A DNA stretch of 64,000 bases from Cyanophora paradoxa (GCA_004431415.1 QPMI01000587.1:45205-109204); one strand, 5' to 3'. Shown: positions 48,001 through 58,460, counted from the stretch's first letter. Notes: generated from the letters alone by a model not told the origin. A program made the numbers and translations.

Positions 48001-49046
48001 GTCGATTCCCTCTGAGCTTGTCGAGGACCTTGCCAAGGCCGCGAGATGTGGACTAAGTCCGCGATTGGCCTACCCGTGAAATGGAGAAGCGTGCCCGCAA
48101 GCTGGGGTACCTCTACCAAGCTCACAGCGGAGAAGGCTTCATACCATCAACCTCAACTTTGTATCCTCCCTTCTGCCCAAGTCCAAGCAACCCAAGCCCG
48201 AGCCCAAGCCCGAGCCCGTCGACGTGCCCCCGTCCCCGGCTGGGTCAAGACTCCCACTGGCTGGGGCGACCCCAAGCTTTTCGCCGAGTCTGCCGCCGAG
48301 ACGCTCGCCTGGGCCTATCCCCCTCAAGTCTTCACGAATTTCCCCCTCCGTCATCGTCGTCATCTGCCCCTCAGCCCGTCGCCGAGCCCGCTCCCGAGCC
48401 AGTCGATGACGCCGAGTCCGAGGCCTCTGACGCCGAGTCTGACATCAACGACTTTATCGACTTTGACGTGCCGATTCAATACGACTCTGAGTCCTCTTCC
48501 GACTCTGAAGGCGACAACGAAAACCCGACTCGCAAGCGCCGCATTATCAAGACCAAGTCAATCGTCAAGAAGAAGTTCATGGAGACCACGTCATTCACCG
48601 ACAACTCCGAGCGAGTCAAGAATCCCGCCAAGGAACACGAAAAAGACTTGAAGATCGGCGCTGGCATTGCCCGTTCTCGCGTGACGTCACACTTCAGCAA
48701 GCGCCTGACTCAGCACGTCAAGATCATTGAGAAGCGCATCATCGCCAAGCGCGAAATGGCCGAACTCCGGCGCAAGTTGCGTCACGAGCGCCTTCTTCGT
48801 CGCGAGATGACGCTGGCCAAGATTGCCGAGCGCAAGAAGAAGGAGGCAGCGGAACTTAGGGCGCGCGTCGAGGCTCAGCAGCGGCGCGAGGCAGAGGCGG
48901 CAGCGGCCTTGGCGGCGCAGCGCGAGCAGGAGCGGCAGGACTTAGTGCAGGCAGCGCAGGCCCTTCCCCGCATTCCCCTTAAGTCCACGCCCGAGGCCCC
49001 GATTGACTTGGTTTCCGACGATGACTCTGATTTTGAGATGCTGTAA
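48001..49046 (+). pseudogene. Viral island charged coiled-coil protein, frameshifted in its N-terminal half
   Basis: ATG 48001 (MSIPSELVEDLAKAARCGLSPR) runs about 26 residues to a stop. A second frame goes on from about 48081 (KRARKLGYLYQAHS), and a third seems better between about 48230 and 48340 (GWVKTPTGWGDPKLFAESAAETLAW). From about 48400 to the stop at 49046 one frame is clean: an acidic Ser/Asp/Glu stretch, KSIVKKKF, and a long Arg/Glu/Ala coiled coil ending in an acidic SDDDSDFEML tail. Three single-base shifts would make it whole. It resembles scaffolding or chromatin-like proteins only in composition. No domain recognised. Confidence 0.5.
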
Positions 49047-49120
49047 ATAGTATTGCGTCATTCCACTGTACATACTGGTAAAAATTGGCCGACTATTCAG
49101 TTATGACTTGGCGCGATCCT

Positions 49121-49162
49121 GGGACTTGGGACTTGGGACTTGGGACTTGGGACTTGGGACTT
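49121..49162 (+). repeat. Array 2: six GGGACTT units
   Basis: (GGGACTT)6 followed by GGGAAGAGTTAGACTCAGGG, the same flank as array 1. It lies 75 bp after the stop at 49046. Confidence 0.9.
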
Positions 49163-49357
49163 GGGAAGAGTTAGACTCAGGGTCTGGGCCCAGAGTTTCA
49201 CTGGATCCGAGAGTTTGCTGCACCAAGTCACTAACCACCGGGCAGACATTTCGAGGGGTACGGAAATCCGCATACGACGTTTCTGGTGACATTCCAGGTG
49301 AGATTTCAAGTGTGATGTCGTGTGACAGGGGGTACGATTACGGTTACGAAAGATGGT

Positions 49358-49402
49358 AAGAGTAAAAAAGACTACGAGTAAAAAAGACTATGATTAAAAA
49401 AG
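49358..49402. other. AT-rich direct repeats between arrays 2 and 3
   Basis: Three copies of a (G/A)(T/A)TAAAAAAG(A)CTA-type unit of about 15 bp (GAGTAAAAAAGACTA, GAGTAAAAAAGACTA, GATTAAAAAAGTCGG). It sits between two inverted GGGACTT arrays. Confidence 0.6.
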
Positions 49403-49487
49403 TCGGTAGAAAAACTCACCTGACTTGTCTGACAAATTTCTGATCCTGGAGAAAGTCTGGGACGGGACCTGGGTTTCAACTCTTCCC

Positions 49488-49522
49488 AAGTCCCAAGTCC
49501 CAAGTCCCAAGTCCCAAGTCCC
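49488..49522 (-). repeat. Array 3: five GGGACTT units, inverted
   Basis: (AAGTCCC)5 on the plus strand with the flank AACTCTTCCC, the mirror of the GGGAAGAGTT flank of arrays 1 and 2. It ends 25 bp before the HNH gene start. Confidence 0.9.
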
Positions 49523-49546
49523 AGGTTTTTCCGAACCTAGGGCAAA

Positions 49547-49912
49547 ATGGCCCTGCTCCGGTGCACCGACTCGCAAGACGTCGCCTACAACGTCCTGGTC
49601 AACTCGGACGTACCCCCGAGTGCCTTGGAGTTTCCCTGGAGAGTGGACAGGGACAGGGTGAGCAAGACATTTGGAGGACGCAAGCACTACCTCTCCCAAC
49701 TGATCCTCGGGAAGTCGCCACGTGGACGCTACGTGGAACACATCAACGGCAACCCGCTGGACTACAGGAGGGAGAACCTGCGCTGGGTATCGATGTCGGA
49801 GATTCGAAAGAAGAGGAGGGGGTACAGCGATCTACAGGGGAAGAGCGAGGAGATTGCGGAGATGATGGAGGCGGCGCAGGCGCTAGTGCAGCTCAGCCAG
49901 TCTAGACGCTAG
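49547..49912 (+). CDS. HNH endonuclease-like protein (121 aa)
   Basis: Residues 63-82 (VEHINGNPLDYRRENLRWVS) are the core of the HNH nuclease family as found in phage and viral homing endonucleases: H, then N, then N in the order expected, with the RRENLRW helix. Upstream is a small domain with RDRVSKTFGGRKHYLSQLI, typical of the linker before this core. Such proteins make nicks or breaks and are often selfish genes; some take part in DNA packaging. It is the plus-strand neighbour of a minus-strand structural gene and overlaps its 3' end by 11 nt. Array 3 lies in its promoter region. Confidence 0.8.
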   Translation: MALLRCTDSQDVAYNVLVNSDVPPSALEFPWRVDRDRVSKTFGGRKHYLSQLILGKSPRGRYVEHINGNPLDYRRENLRWVSMSEIRKKRRGYSDLQGKSEEIAEMMEAAQALVQLSQSRR

Positions 49913-50684
49913 TGGTGTGGATCTTAGTGTCGTACTCGCGGTCAATCGTGCTCCAGGCCACGTAGTTCGTAGCGGTGCCGTTTGCAAGGTTGGTGGTGGC
50001 AGTCGTGTAGTCAGCCTCCGCCTCTATCAACTCAGCCATGAGCGTAGAACCCACGACCATTCCAGAGGTAGGCATACCCGCAATGTTGTTGTACAATTTG
50101 AAAGTGAATTTCGTGAAGAGGAGCCGGGGCCAGACCTGGGTACGGGGATTCGAGGAGTCGAAAGCAAAGGCAGTACCCGAGGCGCCGCCCGTGGTGGCAT
50201 TCGTCATCATTTCCTTTGCGGTCATCTTCCAGAGATTGTACATCTCAAAGGGGACGGCCTGCGTGGTCTTGTGAGTGGCATCGATGGCGGCGCCGTCTAT
50301 GTGGGTCTTGGAGCCGCCGTTAAAGGTGCGAGTGAGGGCGGTGTTCGCAGTGAACTTGAGCTCGAGCACTCGGATTGCGGGCCGATCCGGCACGGAGGGC
50401 TCTATCTTTTTCAGGAGGCCAGAGAGCCAGAGGGCCTCCGCCTCGTCCGCGCTCACACCCGAGTCGATGTCAAAGTACACGTACACGGAGCAGGAGGCGG
50501 GATTCTCGAAATCGTTGGAGGTGACGCGCAGCATGATCGGATTCTGGATCTTCACGGTCAGCATGGAGGCGTAGCTGCCGTCCCAGACCACGGAATCCGT
50601 CCCGGCGTTGGCCGCTGCGACATCGCCGTAGAAATCGGGGGTGGGCAGCACGGTCTTCACGATGGTGCTCGAGGTGGAAGGCAT
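49902..50684 (-). CDS. Viral structural-type protein, paralogue 1 (260 aa)
   Basis: I take ATG 50684 (MPSTSSTIVK); the longer frame upstream would overlap the next gene. Beta-rich, low in Cys, no signal peptide. It parallels the neighbouring 226-residue protein: SYASMLTVKIQNPIMLRV, a YVYFDIDSGVSADEAEAL block, GLLKKIEPS, RVLELKF, and LFTKFTFKLYN near the C-terminus. The gap between the two genes is only 23 nt. I infer a virion protein, perhaps one of two subunits of a capsid or spike made by tandem duplication. No known capsid family is recognised. Confidence 0.55.
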   Translation of the reverse strand: MPSTSSTIVKTVLPTPDFYGDVAAANAGTDSVVWDGSYASMLTVKIQNPIMLRVTSNDFENPASCSVYVYFDIDSGVSADEAEALWLSGLLKKIEPSVPDRPAIRVLELKFTANTALTRTFNGGSKTHIDGAAIDATHKTTQAVPFEMYNLWKMTAKEMMTNATTGGASGTAFAFDSSNPRTQVWPRLLFTKFTFKLYNNIAGMPTSGMVVGSTLMAELIEAEADYTTATTNLANGTATNYVAWSTIDREYDTKIHTTSV

Positions 50685-50707
50685 TTTGCGACCTCGGATG
50701 AGAAAGA

Positions 50708-51388
50708 TTATCCGTAGAAGAGGGCGATGTCGTTGCCGATGCCCGAGAGGCGGGCGGCGGGCTGCACGGCGTCGGAGCCCGTGGTGTGCCTGTAGGAAAT
50801 CGAGCACTCGCGCAGCTCCGCGCAGAGGCTGGGGCCCGTGCTGAAGTGGGGCTGGTCGGCGGCGTAGGGGAGGGGGAAGACCTGGAACTTGAAGAAGGTG
50901 AAGGGGAAGCGGGGTAGCCCGGAAGCGCGCGGATTGCCGCCCGTGTAGAGGGCTCCCAGGGTCGCGGGACTCGGATTGAATTTCGTGAAGAGCACGTCGC
51001 CCTTAAGCGTACCCCGCGCCGTGTACGCACCCGTACCCGGTAGACTGTTGTCGGTGTACTGGTTCACGGTGGGGCCGTACCCCGTCTCCCTGAACTTTAC
51101 CTCGAGACAGCGCAGGACGTTGGCCGTGGCCGTGGCAGGCGCGACCTTTTTCACGAGGCCGGATTCGTGCAGCAGCTCGATTACCTCTGCGCTGAGGCTC
51201 AAAGGGTCGAAGAAGAGCTGGTAGGAGTAGATCTTGGGCGTGGCGTAGGCGTTCTGAACGGCCTGAATCACGACGGGATTTTGCAGAAAGACGTCCACGT
51301 AGCTGCCAGAGGAGATGCGTGCGAAATCCTTGGCGTTGGTACCAACATCCAGATCACCTTTGAGGGTCTGGTACCAGTTGGAAGTCAT
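50708..51388 (-). CDS. Viral structural-type protein, paralogue 2 (226 aa)
   Basis: MTSNWYQTLKG start. The order of blocks matches paralogue 1: SYVDVFLQNPVVIQAV, YSYQLFFDPLSLSAEVIELL, GLVKKVAPA, RCLEVKF, LFTKFNPS, then FTFFKFQVFPLP. Overall identity is low, but spacing is kept. The gene is intact and reads away from the adhesin gene on the other strand, with 37 bp between the two start codons. A shared divergent promoter is therefore likely. A role as virion protein is inferred from the company it keeps. Confidence 0.55.
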   Translation of the reverse strand: MTSNWYQTLKGDLDVGTNAKDFARISSGSYVDVFLQNPVVIQAVQNAYATPKIYSYQLFFDPLSLSAEVIELLHESGLVKKVAPATATANVLRCLEVKFRETGYGPTVNQYTDNSLPGTGAYTARGTLKGDVLFTKFNPSPATLGALYTGGNPRASGLPRFPFTFFKFQVFPLPYAADQPHFSTGPSLCAELRECSISYRHTTGSDAVQPAARLSGIGNDIALFYG

Positions 51389-51425
51389 TTACACCGGGGC
51401 AGATATTTTTTCGGACTTGGGGGAA

Positions 51426-53441
51426 ATGAGGAGGGTGAAGCGCATTGTGTTGATGAGGCGGAGAGGGCCACGTCCCCTTGGACCCCCACAGAACGTGTCG
51501 GTTACGCGCGTGCCTGGTCAGTTTGCGGCTTTGATTGTGTGGTCCCCTGCCGCTGAAGCGGAAGGCTATGGTGTGAGTCGCACGGTTGGAAGTATAACGG
51601 GCACCCCTATCATTTTCAGTAATGTCACTTCACCATTCACGAACTCCAACCTACTCCCTGGTCGCCTCTACCTCTACACGGTCTTCTCCTACCGGGATCT
51701 GACCGACTCGGGGGGACATATGAAGATTGCGGTGCCCCCATTGTCAGTATCATGATGCCCACGTCGCTCACATCCTCCACCTCCCAAACCTACGGCGATT
51801 TCATTGCGGGGGAGGCCCCACATCGCAGTCCGTACCCCTCCCCACTGTGGTTGTCACCATCAACTGGGAGGCCTTCGTGGACCCCGTCGACGAGATTCGC
51901 ATTTACAGGGATGGTGCATTTAACGGCATCGCAAACAATGCGCTATCGACCTCGTACACGGACGACAGCAACTCCCTGGTGCGCGGCACGCAGTACTCCT
52001 ACCAGGTAGCACCCGTTGTGGGCGGCATCGAGTACGAAAAGTCCGACCCGATATTGGCCTGGACGGTACCGAACGCGCCCACGAACGTGATTGCGAGCGC
52101 GCCCAACGACCAGCAGCAGCCTGTGAGCCTCACCTGGACGGCGTCCATGGGAGCGACGGGGTACAAGATCTACAGGGGCGGGGCCTACCTCGCAACCTCC
52201 GCGACCAACTCCTACAGCGACGCGACCACGATCTGGGGTACGGGGTACGAGTTCCAGGTCTCCGCGACGAACTCGGGGGGCGAGGGGCCGAAGGGCATTA
52301 CAGTCTACGTCACAACGGACCCGGGGGCGCCCACCGGGCTCACTGCAACTCCAACGGCGGGGGCAGCCCAGCCTGTGGTGCTTGCGTGGTCCGCGCCGGC
52401 GATGGGCGTCACCGTCTCCTACAACATCTACAGGGACGGCGTTTTCCTTGCGAACGACACCAGCAGCCCGTATTCGGATACAACAACAGCCTATGAAACC
52501 ACTTACACTTACATCGTCAAGGGTGTCAATCAGATTGGCGAGGAAGGCCCCCCATCGTCGTCAACAAGCGCAACTACTGCAACCGCTCCTGTTCTGGCTA
52601 CATTCTCCTACACCGGAGCTCCCCAGACCTGGGTCGTACCGACAGGGACTATGGCCATTCGTGTCATCATGTGGGCAGCCGGGGGTGGAGGCGGAGAGCA
52701 TGCTGGTTCGGGGGTCCGGGGGCGCGGGTGCTTGTGTCGTTGGTACACTGGCCGTGTCCTCGGGGAAACGCTCATCCTTGTCGTTGGATGCGGTGGTCCG
52801 AAAGGTGTATCGGGGACTGCCACTGCTACTGTCTACGGAGGGGGCGGAAGGGGCTGGAGTCATAGCATCGACCCGGAATACAAAAACGGTGCCGGTGGTG
52901 GGCGTTCTGCGATCCAACGCATTTCTGGGACCGATTTGGTCGTTGCCGGGGGTGGGGTGGGGTACATGCGATTCATCCGGAGGCGGAGGAGTAGGCGGGG
53001 GGCTGACCGGTGGTTCTGCTGAACCGGTTGGCTTAGCCAGTGAGGTGCCAGCTCAAGGAGGCACTCAATCCTCTGGTGGAGCCGGTGTTGTAGCAACAGG
53101 GGCCAGGCCCAGCAACCCAGGAACTTTACGCCAAGGTGGTGAGCCCGGCCCTGATCCAAACGGCTGGAGGTGGGCGCTGGGGCGGCGGCGGTTACTTCGG
53201 TGGGGGTTCTGGGTCCAGCAAGAGCGGAGTGCCTGAGGCCCCGTTAGCAAGAATGTTTGGAGGTGGCGGCGGCTCGAGCTACATTGGCAACTTGACGAAC
53301 GCTACGACCTACCCCGGGTCAGGGCAAACGGCAGGAAACAGCGACAGTCCCCACTACGTTGCTGGCATTGGCAGGGGTGGGAATGGTGGGTCAACGTTCA
53401 GCGATGGCGGCCACGGTCACATAGTGATCTCGGTGGTCTGA
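51426..53441 (+). pseudogene. Viral adhesin: four FN3-like repeats and a glycine-rich domain, frameshifted
   Basis: The first frame (51426-51755) holds one fibronectin type III-like repeat (PQNVSVTRVPGQFAALIVWS). A shift near 51740 leads to the frame ending at 53022 with three more, each with the x-IYRDG-x hairpin and ending in YxV or FxV (VSLTWTASMGATGYKIYRGG). After about 52590 comes a glycine-rich domain starting FSYTGAPQTWVVPTGTMAIR, known from cell-surface and phage tail proteins. It continues through two more shifts (about 53000 and 53140) to GGGGSSYIGNLTNA and GHGHIVISVV at the end. Such proteins bind host cell surfaces. It is transcribed opposite to its neighbours. Confidence 0.65.
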
Positions 53442-53451
53442 TATCCATTTG

Positions 53452-54515
53452 TTATTGGTTCTGCAAAGCGGCTACCTGGTCTTTGAGTGTTTGAACTTCC
53501 TGTGCAAGTTCTTGTACTGCTTTCAGCGTCAAGGAAATAAGCCTGTCATAGTTTACCCCCAAAAATCCATCCGCGTTTTCAAAAACAAGGTTCGGCAAGA
53601 CACCTTGAACTTCCTGTGCAATGAGACCGTAATCAATTTTCGAGCCCCCGGAGGTTGTGTTGATCCAATTAAAGGACACAGGGTTCAACTGCAGTAAAAG
53701 AGGGAGAATGTTTGCCAGGCTGGTGATATTTGCTTTCAGGCGGCGATCGCTCGAGGAGTTTGTAAGGTTACCACTGGCATTGGAATAAACGGCCCTGTTT
53801 CCGTCGCCTGTGAGCGATGAGACGATGAGCTGACCCGTTATACCCACGCCGACGGTTCCGCACAGCAGTCGATCGCCGCCATTGTATTTCAAGGTTAGGC
53901 CAGCGGTGACACTCCCACAATCGATTATTGTAGTGTTTTGCATAGACAGGCCGCCAGAAGGGCCTTCGACGGTTGAGGCGAATAGTTTACCCGTTATACC
54001 GACACCTTCAGTCCCGCACAACAGCCGATCCGAGTCACCGTACTTTAGATTTAAGCCGCCGCCACCGCCTGCAATGGTCGGAGTTGTCCCGTGTATGTAG
54101 ACGCTGTTGTCCAGTGCTACTGTACCTGCTACCGATGCATTTCCGTTCACTCTTAGCCCACCCACCACGTTTGCCCCGCCCCCCTGCACGTACAGCGCTG
54201 CGTTCCCTCTCCATCCGCAGCTCCGTTAAAGGTTAGGGCGTTTGTGGTGTGACCACTCCCGTCCCAGGAGCCGTTCGTGACGGTGAGCCTCTGCGTCTTC
54301 ACGCGCCCCGGCACGGCCGATCCGCCCTCCCGCGTGCGCATCTTATCGCAGCGCAGCTCGCCGACTCGCACGAGATCGGCCTCGGAGAAGGGGACGGCCG
54401 TGGCGTTGTAGGGGGCCTCGGTGGCCTGGTTTCCGAGGGTGGTCTCCTTAATCGTGTGATCGCCCTTGTGATTCACGCTGGCAGCGTAGGTGAACAAAGG
54501 AACAGCAACTGACAT
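53452..54515 (-). pseudogene. Viral fibre with C-terminal S74 self-cleaving chaperone domain, one frameshift
   Basis: MSVAVPLFTYAAS start at 54515, shift near 54205 in a GGG run, then 245 residues to 53452. The middle has paired repeats (LNLKYGDSDRLLCGTEGVGITGK and LTLKYNGGDRLLCGTVGVGITGQ), a trimeric beta-fibre pattern. The end is an intramolecular chaperone domain of the peptidase S74 type: SSSDRRLKANI with the cleavage Ser and the LNPVSFNW, YGLIAQEVQ and GVNYDRLISLTLKAVQEL helix blocks. In phage tail spikes and viral fibres this domain drives trimerisation and then cuts itself off. It is the best-supported virion-type gene of the island. Confidence 0.8.
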
Positions 54516-54539
54516 TTTTGGATTGCATCAGAAAATCGA

Positions 54540-56007
54540 TTACATAAGCAGCTTGCCCGCTGCCATCCAGTAGATCGTGAGCCGTTTAGATTCGATGATC
54601 GTTTCTGACATCGTGGGCCTGAACCTCACTCTGACGACAAATCCGGTGTAGGTGACGTCGTAGACGTTCACTGTCATGTCGACATCCACTCCAAGTTTTA
54701 TGGATGGGGTAACTGTTACGTTTGGCGGTGGGTTCCCCCCTGGCTGGGGCCATACAGGTAACAAGCCACCACCTGCGTCGTACGCTTCCGGGAAACTCAT
54801 GTTGAACGTGACAATGTATGTTGTGTTGAGATCGAAAGCCGTGTTCGCGGAGTACGTGTGAAAGAAAGTGCCGTGTTGAATGTAAGCGTCCATGTTCACG
54901 TTTCTGTGCCCGTGGCCGGTGAGCGAGTACTCTGTGTGACTGTGCGTAGAGGGGGGGAAGGTGAGAGGCTTCCCCGTAACTTGAGTCTCCCAGTCCACGT
55001 TGTGACTGTGAGTCGAGGGGGGGAAGGTGAGAGGCTTCCCCGTAACTTGAGTTTCCCAGTCCACGGTGACGCCTGACAAGTCCGGGGCCGTCCAGTCGCT
55101 GATTTCTGAGATGGTGTGCTGGTGATCTGCGTGGGGGTACGTGCTCGGCTTCCCCGTGATGTTACCCCACGCCCAAGTTGCTGGAATTGTCGGTATCATC
55201 GGCCTCCCTTTTAGATCTTGGTACTCTCCTGTATGCGCCACGGCCGCCAGCTGCGGTACGGCAACGCCCACGGTGCTGACGGCCTGGCTCGCCCCCGGCG
55301 CCATGTGCCACTCGTAGTTCTGCGATGCAAACACGGGCTGGCCTGGCTCGGGTGCCCAGTACTCGATGCCTTTGGCGATCTTTTTGGTGTAAGGGGCTGC
55401 AGGCCTGTCCACCAATTTATCGACGTACGCCTTGGGTACCAGCCAGTTGGCCTTGGGGCTCTGCGAATTAATCCCGTTGTCTATGAAGGCCCCGTAATTC
55501 CTGAAGGCCTCGGCCTCCCACCAATCCTGCATGCGGAAGGTCCCGGGAATTTCAAGGCGCGAGTTAGCGTCCGCCAGGCGGGCCACCTGCGCGCCTCCGT
55601 TCGACGAGACGCCCGAGTGACGGATGGCCGAGCCGAATTCGCGCCTTAATGCCTCGATGTGATTGATTCTGTTGAGGCCCTCCTGGTAGACGGCTATTAA
55701 GACGCGCTTCCGCCCCTTGGTCTCCTCCTTCACCATCTGCTTCAAATCGCGCATCAGCCGACTCAGGGCGAGCGAGGTCGACCCGAATCCCTCCTGCATT
55801 TTAACGGTGAGCTGAGAGAGGAAGAGCACGGTCGCCGTCAATTTCGAGCAGAGTCTTCTGGTCCTTGGGGGTACGGTAATCGTTGATGCTGTTATCGAGC
55901 GCGCGAATGAAGCCTGCAGCTCTTCGGCTCCTTATTTCGTTTAACCGCAGCTCCTGCGCCAAGAGCGAGGCCATTTCGCGCGCCTCCGAGGGGTCGTACA
56001 CACCCAA
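54540..56007 (-). pseudogene. Viral fibre-like protein with GKP-HxH repeats, one frameshift
   Basis: Coding begins at about 56007 (GVYDPSEAREMASLL) with a helical N-terminus; a one-base shift near 55830 leads into the 433-residue frame ending at 54540. The middle has three copies of a phage tail-fibre type repeat, WxxxxGKPxTxPxxxHxH: WGNITGKPSTYPHADHQH and two nearly identical WETQVTGKPLTFPPSTHSH units, also visible as a 66-bp DNA repeat near 54935-55065. His pairs of this kind bind metal along trimeric fibres. A beta-rich C-terminal domain follows. The gene ends 24 bp before the S74 fibre starts, so the two are probably co-transcribed. Confidence 0.65.
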
Positions 56008-56009
56008 AA

Positions 56010-56915
56010 CCGGAGCCCAGCTCGCCCTCTACCTATTAATTCGGTTGCGCAATTGGCTCGCCTCGTCGCCCCACGTCTCGACGCCCCAGTCGTAGATCTG
56101 TTGCGAGAGCTGCGCGATGAACTGATGGTATCGGCGCCCAGTCGACGGGGTACTTGAAGAAGTTCTTCACGATTTCTTCCGCGCTGCGCCCGTTGATATA
56201 TCCACGATCACCTGCGCGATGGCGCCCGCGAGGATGGACAGGCCAAGTCCCCCACCGTGCCGATCCTCATTTTCGTGAGGGCGCTCAGGGCGGACGACAT
56301 GCCCGTCTGCAGGCCAAAGGAGCCGACCGTCATGATCATCTGATCGCGGAACGTATCGAAGAACTCGCCTCCCTATCTGCCCTGCGAGAGCGCCTGGTAG
56401 GCCGAGAGCAGGCCGCCCGCCGTCGCCAGCCCAAGGCCGGCCGCCGCCGCGCCCGCCCGCCGCATGGCCCGCGAGCCCGTACCCCCAGCCCGGCGCCCAC
56501 CAAGTCGATCCCGCCCCTGAAATAAATCGGCTGCCCGAAAGACATGCCTCGTTGTTCGCCGTACCCGCCGCGAGAAGAGCGTCTCGGCGCTGAGGGCCTC
56601 CTTGGCCACCCCGGGCCGCCTTGCCCTCGGGCGCCCCAGGTAGGCGTCGCGCTGCTCTTTGGTGGTAAATCGCTCGAGGTCGAAATCCGCAAGGGCGTCG
56701 GCGGTGGCGCGGTTCCAGTCGCCGTAGGGCATCAGGGCGTTGCGCAAAATAACGTCCGAGTCGCCCATCACGCGCCTGTCGAGCGTCTGGAATACGCCCT
56801 CGGAGGGCAGGCGAGCTGTGCCCGGGCGCATTTCCTCCACGGAAACGTCGTCCCTCTCCGCGAGCGTGATATCGTCCGGGCTGGCCGAGCCACGCCCGCG
56901 CCCTCGTCGGCGTAG
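56010..56915 (-). pseudogene. Viral membrane-type structural gene, several frameshifts
   Basis: Pieces in sequence: EGVFQTLDRRVMGDSDVILRN near 56790 and WNRATADALADFDLERF near 56710; a glycine/alanine hydrophobic segment near 56420 (GAAAAGLGLATAGGLLSAY); DTFRDQMIMTVGSFGLQTGM near 56320; and a second hydrophobic segment near 56230 (LSILAGAIAQVIVDI). It ends near 56040 with QQIYDWGVETWGDEASQLRN. At least four shifts separate them. It resembles minor capsid or membrane proteins of DNA viruses only in its hydrophobic glycine-zipper segments. Confidence 0.45.
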
Positions 56916-56939
56916 GCCCTTCCCCTCCTTTTTAACAGT

Positions 56940-58460
56940 TGATTGGCCTCCCGTTCAATGCTTGGTACTCTGTTCTACCTTGGTCTTTCTGCCTCTTCCT
57001 CTGCCGCCTTGCGCTCTGCGATCTTCCGCCTCTGCTCTTCTATCTCGGCGTTGCGTCTCGCCGCGTTCTCCTTGCCTGCTGCTTCGCTCTTCGATCACCT
57101 GTTTGCGTACTCCTTGTCCGCTTGGGCCTTTCTGTAGCGCTCCTCGATCTGACTCTTGGCCTCGTCTCCTCTCTTCCTTAGTTCGCCTATGAACGCCGTT
57201 GTATCTATGTAAAGCTTGTATTTGGCGGGTGGATGCTCACGTTTAAGGCCTCCAGATCGCGCACCATGGCGTCGTACTGTGCAAGCCCCTCCGCTGGAAT
57301 GACGGCTCTTCGCTTTTCCCAAAACTTGCTCAGCTTCTCCACGTAATTGACCATGCCGACGTACGCGCTCTGTGCGCCGATGCTCACCGTTTTCGGATTG
57401 GCTCGCAGCTCTGCCAGAAACTCCCGCTTGTACATCCCGTACATTGACGATTCGAGGCCCCCGCCACAGGCTCGCTTCGTCCGCAGTTCGCGGTGCATCT
57501 CCTCCGCGTCGCCGTATGCTATCCAGATGGCATCGCTGATGGCCTCTGAACTGCTTGCGCTCAAAGTTTTTCCACTTCTCATCGGCCATCTTTCTCCTCA
57601 GTCTTCGCGTCTTTCTGGCCCCTCCGACAGCTGGTTCATCACATATGTGAATCGTGAATGTCATCCCCGAGAGCTCGTATTTTCTCGCCGTTGCGCGATT
57701 CGTTCTCTTCAGCTCTCGCATCTTTGCCCCATGCATCGAGGGTGCGTTCTTGAAGGCCTCGAGGGCCCTCTTCCGCCCCGCAACCTTTGGCTCTCCAGAC
57801 GTGCAAATTCCTCGTCGATGCAGTTTGCATTGCCTTCAGTCGTTCCTCTTCTGTCTTGGCGCGCCTCTCGTCGCCCTGCGCCGCTGCTCTAACGCATCGA
57901 AGAGGGCCCTCTGGTCCTCGATCGTGAGGCCGATGAGCTCTTCACCTGGTCGCTCCTACCCAGACGCGCAAAGGGTAGCCTCTCGCGCCGGCCTGGATCG
58001 GGCCTTGGCGTCGTCTGCGTCTCCATTGTGCCCCTTGGCACAGCCGTCCTATCCTCTGCAGCTCGGCCGTCAGCGTTTCACTTGCTGCTCTAGGTGAATC
58101 GTATGTGATGCGACCCCTCTGCCTTCGCCTCTCCTGTCTCGCAGTTCGAGCTGCCTTAAATCCTCCTTTGCTTTTCTGGCTGCTCCTCCGCTCCTTTCGC
58201 TCATCGTCCAGCATCTTTGTCCTCTTCGACCTCGTTTGCTATGTTGACCTGTTTCATTTCCATGTCCAGTTTCTTCGGTCCTTGCCTGCTCCTTGCCTCC
58301 CTTATCGCTTTCCACATCCTATCGGCCTCTCTCTTCGATCTCGCTTTCCCTCGGCCTCCAGATTCTCAATTCTATCGCTCGCCTCTTCAAATCGTCCGCT
58401 ATCTTTTCTCGCGCTGTCCTCATTCGTTAATGCCGCTCCTGTCTTCAGCTCCTCGCCAGT
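56940..58460 (-). pseudogene. Viral charged coiled-coil protein(s), heavily frameshifted
   Basis: Minus-strand pieces from about 58460 down to 56960 are rich in Arg, Glu, Lys and Ala in heptad-like order (for example KEDLRQLELRDRR near 58150 and QIEERYRKAQADKEYANR near 57130). One ordered piece, 57582-57205, gives ESSMYGMYKREFLAEL, then NYVEKLSKFWEKRRAVI. No frame stays open for more than about 130 sensible residues. It may be one long filamentous protein or two genes. No enzyme motif seen. Confidence 0.4.

Noticed and set aside
50684-50807. Upstream start for structural paralogue 1
   Set aside because: It would overlap the neighbouring gene by 100 bp and adds Arg/His-rich sequence without parallel in the paralogue.
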